In this document: positions 6,353-9,235 of the stretch, one piece after another
Layout of the letters: every line of letters begins with the position of its first letter
Numbering within the stretch: position 1 is the stretch's first letter
Source of the DNA: CAZVEV01 sp964625865
Lineage (GTDB): Bacteria > Planctomycetota > Phycisphaerae > SM23-33
Assembly (NCBI GenBank): GCA_964625865.1
Contig: CAZVEV010000254.1
Coordinates: 1-9,235, forward strand
Length of the DNA: 9,235 nt
Reading direction: 5' to 3'
The notes under the pieces: generated by a model
Seen by the model: the letters and a program-made list of their open reading frames with translations, nothing else
What the model was told of the DNA's origin: nothing
Database searches by the model: none
Made by a program: the position numbers and the translations under genes

Positions 6353-7608
6353 TGATCTCATTCGACTGTCCCCATTGCGGCCGGCAATTCGAGGTTGATG
6401 AGCAGTATGCGGGCAAGAGCGCGCAATGCCATTCGTGCAACGCCCGGATACAGATCCCCCTGCCCGCCCAGGCGGACGCAACGGGCGAGATCGTCATCAG
6501 GGGCGAGGATGAAGTCCTGCCGCCGATTCGACCGGTAGCCCAACCCGTCGAGGTGGTGCGTCGCCCCGCGGCGTCCGAAGCCGCCGCGCCGGCTTACCCG
6601 ACGCCTCAACCGCGAGAGCCTCATATCAACGTACAGGTCAATGTGCCCGCGCCGACAGCGCCCGCCACGGCCCCTGCCGAGCCCGCCGCGGCGCGGTCTT
6701 CTCAGCCCGGGCCGACTGAGAGCGAGCCCGTCGGCCGGGACTTCACCGTACCCCAGAACGGCGGCGTGATCGGGATCTGCATCCTCCTGCTGGCGACCAT
6801 CGTCGTGCCCTGGAACGTCGTGGGCGAGACGCCGATCTGGTCTTGGCAGGTTCTCGACGGCCTGCCCAACAACGTGCAGACGTTCATCGTCGGCGAGTGG
6901 ATCATCGCCGGGCTGATCGCATTGACCGCCTTCGTCTTGCGGGGCATGCCGTTCAGCCTCGTGCTGACCGGGCTGTCGACGGTCGGTATGGCCCTGCTGG
7001 TCAGCGCGGGCAAGGGGGCCATGCCCGCTCCCGCCGCCGGTCAGGCACTGTCGCAGGTGGCGGCGGGCAAACACACCGTCCAGATGGCGGCGCTGATCTC
7101 CGTGTTGGCTCTGCACGTGATCGCCTGCGTGCGGGTTCGTGTCGGTCGGAGTAATCCCGTCAATCTCGTTCTGGGCATCGCCGCGACCGCTTGCGTGATC
7201 TCGGTGGGGCTGATCTTCCACCCAATGCTGATGGAGTTCCTGAAGCTGGTGGAGGAGTCGTCCCTCAAGACAGTGGTGACGGAAACGGGACTCGTCCTGG
7301 TCATTGCCATCGTCGCCCAGGGGTTCGTCATCCTGGCCGGCGTGCTGGCGCTTCTCAATGCCTGCGGCGTGCAAGGGCAGTTGAGCGGGTACACCCGAGC
7401 GGCCATCGCCCTGATCAGGATGGCCGTCGGCGTTGTGATCGCTGCGGCGATCATCATCCCCGGCATTCAGGAGCGAAACGTGTTGTTGAGCCTGATGACC
7501 GCGTTGGGGATCGTGCTGCTGATTTCGATGCCCCTGCTGCTGCTGGCCGGCGCAACACGCATCCTCGGCGACATCACGGCGGCCGCCAAGAAGACCCTGA
7601 CGGCCTGA
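6349..7608 (+). CDS. zinc-ribbon, Pro/Ala-linker, multi-spanning membrane protein of unknown function
   Basis: A 419-residue protein. The N-terminus carries a zinc ribbon with Cys7-x2-Cys10 and Cys27-x2-Cys30 (CPHCGRQF and CHSCNARI), of the MJ0042 kind common at the N-termini of planctomycete proteins. Residues ~40-135 are a disordered linker rich in Pro, Ala and Glu. From residue 138 on there are about eight predicted membrane helices, among them GGVIGICILLLATIVVPW, FSLVLTGLSTVGMALLVSA, LVLGIAATACVISVGLIF and VLLISMPLLLLAGATRI. There is no signal peptide, so the ribbon should be cytoplasmic. The start is at 6349: TAA at 6343-6345 is in frame, and GGGAG (6333-6337) is 11 nt away. The second Met at 6352 is an alternative. 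No catalytic motif is visible and no function is assigned. A sensing or scaffolding role would be a guess. Confidence 0.85.
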   Translation: MMISFDCPHCGRQFEVDEQYAGKSAQCHSCNARIQIPLPAQADATGEIVIRGEDEVLPPIRPVAQPVEVVRRPAASEAAAPAYPTPQPREPHINVQVNVPAPTAPATAPAEPAAARSSQPGPTESEPVGRDFTVPQNGGVIGICILLLATIVVPWNVVGETPIWSWQVLDGLPNNVQTFIVGEWIIAGLIALTAFVLRGMPFSLVLTGLSTVGMALLVSAGKGAMPAPAAGQALSQVAAGKHTVQMAALISVLALHVIACVRVRVGRSNPVNLVLGIAATACVISVGLIFHPMLMEFLKLVEESSLKTVVTETGLVLVIAIVAQGFVILAGVLALLNACGVQGQLSGYTRAAIALIRMAVGVVIAAAIIIPGIQERNVLLSLMTALGIVLLISMPLLLLAGATRILGDITAAAKKTLTA

Positions 7609-7696
7609 CAACAGGCGTCCCCGGCTTCCGTGCACGGTCTGCCCCCGCGCGGATCGCGCCGGCTATGTTCTGGGGCGACGGCCGCCGGGACCTGTG
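7609..7696. other. 88-bp gap between convergent genes, no clear terminator
   Basis: The plus-strand membrane-protein gene and the minus-strand WG-repeat gene converge here. I see a 10-bp palindrome CCGTGCACGG (7628-7637), a 5-bp hairpin GCGCG-GAT-CGCGC (7647-7659), and an imperfect long-range inverted match of an ACAGG..TCCC..GGC motif at both ends. None is followed by a T-run on either strand. Confidence 0.5.
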
Positions 7697-9235
7697 TTAT
7701 TTCCCGTTGCCGCGGGGCCAGATCCTGCGGCCAACTCGATCGATGTAGTGTGTGCCCTTGTTCCAGTAGGCGAACAGTCGTTGGGACGTATCGACGACCG
7801 CCAGGCCGCCGCGGAACGGTTCAGCCCGGAGGAACCGGGGTGGGATGACCATCTTGCCCGATCGGTCGATGTACCCCCACTTGCCTCCCACGCGAACGGC
7901 GGCCAGCCCTTCGCTGAAGTCGCGGGCATCGTCGTACTGCGGCGGAATCGCGATACTCATGCCGGGATCGATGAACCCGGACTTGCCCTCCCGCTGAACG
8001 CGGGCCAGGCCTTCGTGGAAATCGTGGACCATATTCACGGCAGAAGGCATCGGCAAGACGCTGCCGCGCTTGTCAATGAAGACGAACTTGCCGCCCGAGA
8101 GGACGCGTGCCCGGCCACAGGAGAAAGCCGATGTGCTGCTGAACTTCATGGGGATGACCACCGCGCCGGTCTTGTCGACGTAGCCAGCCCCCGTGCTGTC
8201 GGAGACACCGGCCAGCCCTTCACGAAACGGCGTGCCGTCCTTGTACCGCATCGGGATCACGAGTGTGCCCATCTTGTCGATGTAGCCCACCTTGTTCTGT
8301 ACAGGCCGCTTCCGCCCACGAACCGGTGCCAGTCCTTCGGAGAACCCGCCAACGGCCAGGTATTGCGGCGGGACTACGATCTTGCCCGTCCTGTTCGCGA
8401 AACCGATCTGATTCCCGTGATCTTTCCAGGCTGCGACGGGAATCATGCCCTCCCCAACGCCCACCCGTGTCGGCTGGGCTCCGGAGATCCGCAACGGTCT
8501 GCCGCGGGCGTCGATGCAGATCCACTGCGTTGGGCTGGTCTGCACGACCGCCAAGCCTTCATGGAACGGGTAGGCGAATGCATACCTGGCGGGGATGATC
8601 ATCTTGCCCGCCTTGTTGATATAGCCGAACTTGATGCGGGTGGATTTCTGTCCAAGCACAGTGTGTTCGGTCGGCACCTGAACGGGATAGCCGGCGGGGG
8701 TCGCGATCCGGATGGGCGGCAGGGGCTGGACTTGGGCGTTGGAGTCGGGCTTGGGGAGTTCGGGGATCGTGGCGGCAGGGCTCCGGCCTTGCCCTCCCGG
8801 CAAGGCCGGCCGGCGGTAATTCACTTCGATGACCACATCATCCCCGTAGTCCCATATCAATGTCAGTCGGTCGCCGTTGCGCCAGAAGTTCAGCCGGCCC
8901 TGCAGCGACGTTCGCCAGCGAAGTGCTCGCCCCTGTGGTCTGGCGGAACCTTTCAGAACGCCACTGCTCCTGTTCCCGGTGATCTGAGACCGACCATCCT
9001 GTACGCTTAGCGTCACGCGCCCGGGAACGAGAACGCTTACGACGTCTTCCCTCTTGTGCTCGGCGACCCATTGTCCGGCGTACGCAGACCACGGCTTGGG
9101 CGGCGTCTCGGCGGGTCTCTCGACGGGCCAGATCCCGTAATCCCCGGCGGTCGGGTCTTCCCGGCTGATCTGTCCTTGTCCGGCTAGTGTACCGTCAGTT
9201 TTGAATAATGGGGTTTGGGCTATTTGGCCGATCTC
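7697..9235 (-). CDS. WG-repeat protein (5' end beyond the right edge of the window)
   Basis: Reading leftwards, the frame ends at TAA (7699-7697) and is open to the window edge, giving 512 residues. The first start codon in view, GTG at 9016, has no ribosome-binding site. The 73 codons upstream of it contain no stop and read as coherent protein (for example PWSAYAGQWVAEHKRED), so the true start is outside. The N-terminal part (about nt 8810-9085) is a beta-rich region of unknown family ending in WDYGDDVVIEVNYRR. A Pro-rich linker follows. From nt 8629 to about 7727 come nine WG/KWG-type units of 34-42 residues, each with a core such as FGYINKAGK, IGFANRTGK, VGYIDKMGT, AGYVDKTGA or WGYIDRSGK and usually a following IP..Y/F...F.EGLA. 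Such repeats form beta-rich structures, often in surface or interaction proteins, with no fixed activity. No signal peptide can be judged. Convergent with the membrane-protein gene. Confidence 0.88.
   Translation of the reverse strand, partial: EIGQIAQTPLFKTDGTLAGQGQISREDPTAGDYGIWPVERPAETPPKPWSAYAGQWVAEHKREDVVSVLVPGRVTLSVQDGRSQITGNRSSGVLKGSARPQGRALRWRTSLQGRLNFWRNGDRLTLIWDYGDDVVIEVNYRRPALPGGQGRSPAATIPELPKPDSNAQVQPLPPIRIATPAGYPVQVPTEHTVLGQKSTRIKFGYINKAGKMIIPARYAFAYPFHEGLAVVQTSPTQWICIDARGRPLRISGAQPTRVGVGEGMIPVAAWKDHGNQIGFANRTGKIVVPPQYLAVGGFSEGLAPVRGRKRPVQNKVGYIDKMGTLVIPMRYKDGTPFREGLAGVSDSTGAGYVDKTGAVVIPMKFSSTSAFSCGRARVLSGGKFVFIDKRGSVLPMPSAVNMVHDFHEGLARVQREGKSGFIDPGMSIAIPPQYDDARDFSEGLAAVRVGGKWGYIDRSGKMVIPPRFLRAEPFRGGLAVVDTSQRLFAYWNKGTHYIDRVGRRIWPRGNGK
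8783..8809. repeat. 11-bp perfect hairpin inside the WG-repeat gene linker
   Basis: CCGGCCTTGCC (8783-8793), loop CTCCC, GGCAAGGCCGG (8799-8809): a perfect 11-bp stem within coding sequence. On the minus strand it encodes the RPALPGGQGR portion of the linker between the N-terminal region and the WG repeats. Like the intergenic elements it has a 5-base loop, but its stem sequence is different. Confidence 0.7.

Noticed and set aside
6358..7635. 425-residue open frame on the minus strand opposite the zinc-ribbon gene
   Set aside because: Gln/His/Asp-rich low-complexity antisense product. The plus strand has the CxxC pairs, membrane helices and ribosome-binding site.
7609..7696. bidirectional intrinsic terminator between convergent genes
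   Set aside because: Only short or imperfect inverted repeats without a T-run on either strand.
7694..9010. 438-residue open frame on the plus strand
   Set aside because: Mirror of the WG-repeat gene; the minus strand shows clear repeated motifs and this frame none.

Overview
The window looks like a stretch of chromosome from a high-GC Gram-negative-type bacterium, most likely a planctomycete (Planctomycetota, perhaps Phycisphaerae-like). This is inferred from gene content and not from any marker gene. The clues are an N-terminal CxxC zinc ribbon joined by a Pro/Ala linker to a multi-spanning membrane domain, a very large secreted multidomain carbohydrate-active protein, a WG-repeat protein, and hairpin repeats between genes. 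Codons strongly favour G/C in third position, so long open frames on the wrong strand are common and were discarded.

Layout. (1) Positions 2-1978, plus strand: the C-terminal two thirds of an RND-family inner-membrane efflux permease, cut by the left edge. (2) Positions 1979-2479: a 501-bp gene-free region rich in repeats. It holds a 20-bp palindrome just after the permease stop, four copies of a 35-bp hairpin element arranged as two facing pairs, a candidate sigma70-like promoter, and a tandem heptamer in the presumed leader of the next gene. (3) Positions 2480-6220, plus strand: a 1246-residue secreted protein with a signal peptide, a likely carbohydrate-binding beta-sandwich, a fibronectin-III-like domain, a DUF4091/GH123-like central region carrying a Asp-Glu-Pro motif, and a C-terminal SGNH/GDSL esterase domain with all expected catalytic residues. 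(4) Positions 6221-6348: a short intergenic region with two small hairpins and a segment that could be either a promoter or the ribosome-binding site and start of a 32-codon ORF that overlaps the next gene by ATGA. (5) Positions 6349-7608, plus strand: the zinc-ribbon/eight-helix membrane protein, of unknown function. (6) Positions 7697-9235, minus strand: a WG-repeat protein converging on the previous gene. Its reading frame stays open to the right edge, so its true start lies outside the window.

No shared pathway is evident. The permease end, the secreted hydrolase and the membrane protein are separated by non-coding DNA and look like separate transcription units. The WG-repeat gene is on the opposite strand. 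There is no CRISPR array, tRNA, rRNA, transposase or phage gene. The two most notable items are the symmetric, covarying hairpin array at 2024-2287 and the fusion of a GH123-like region to an SGNH esterase in one secreted polypeptide.
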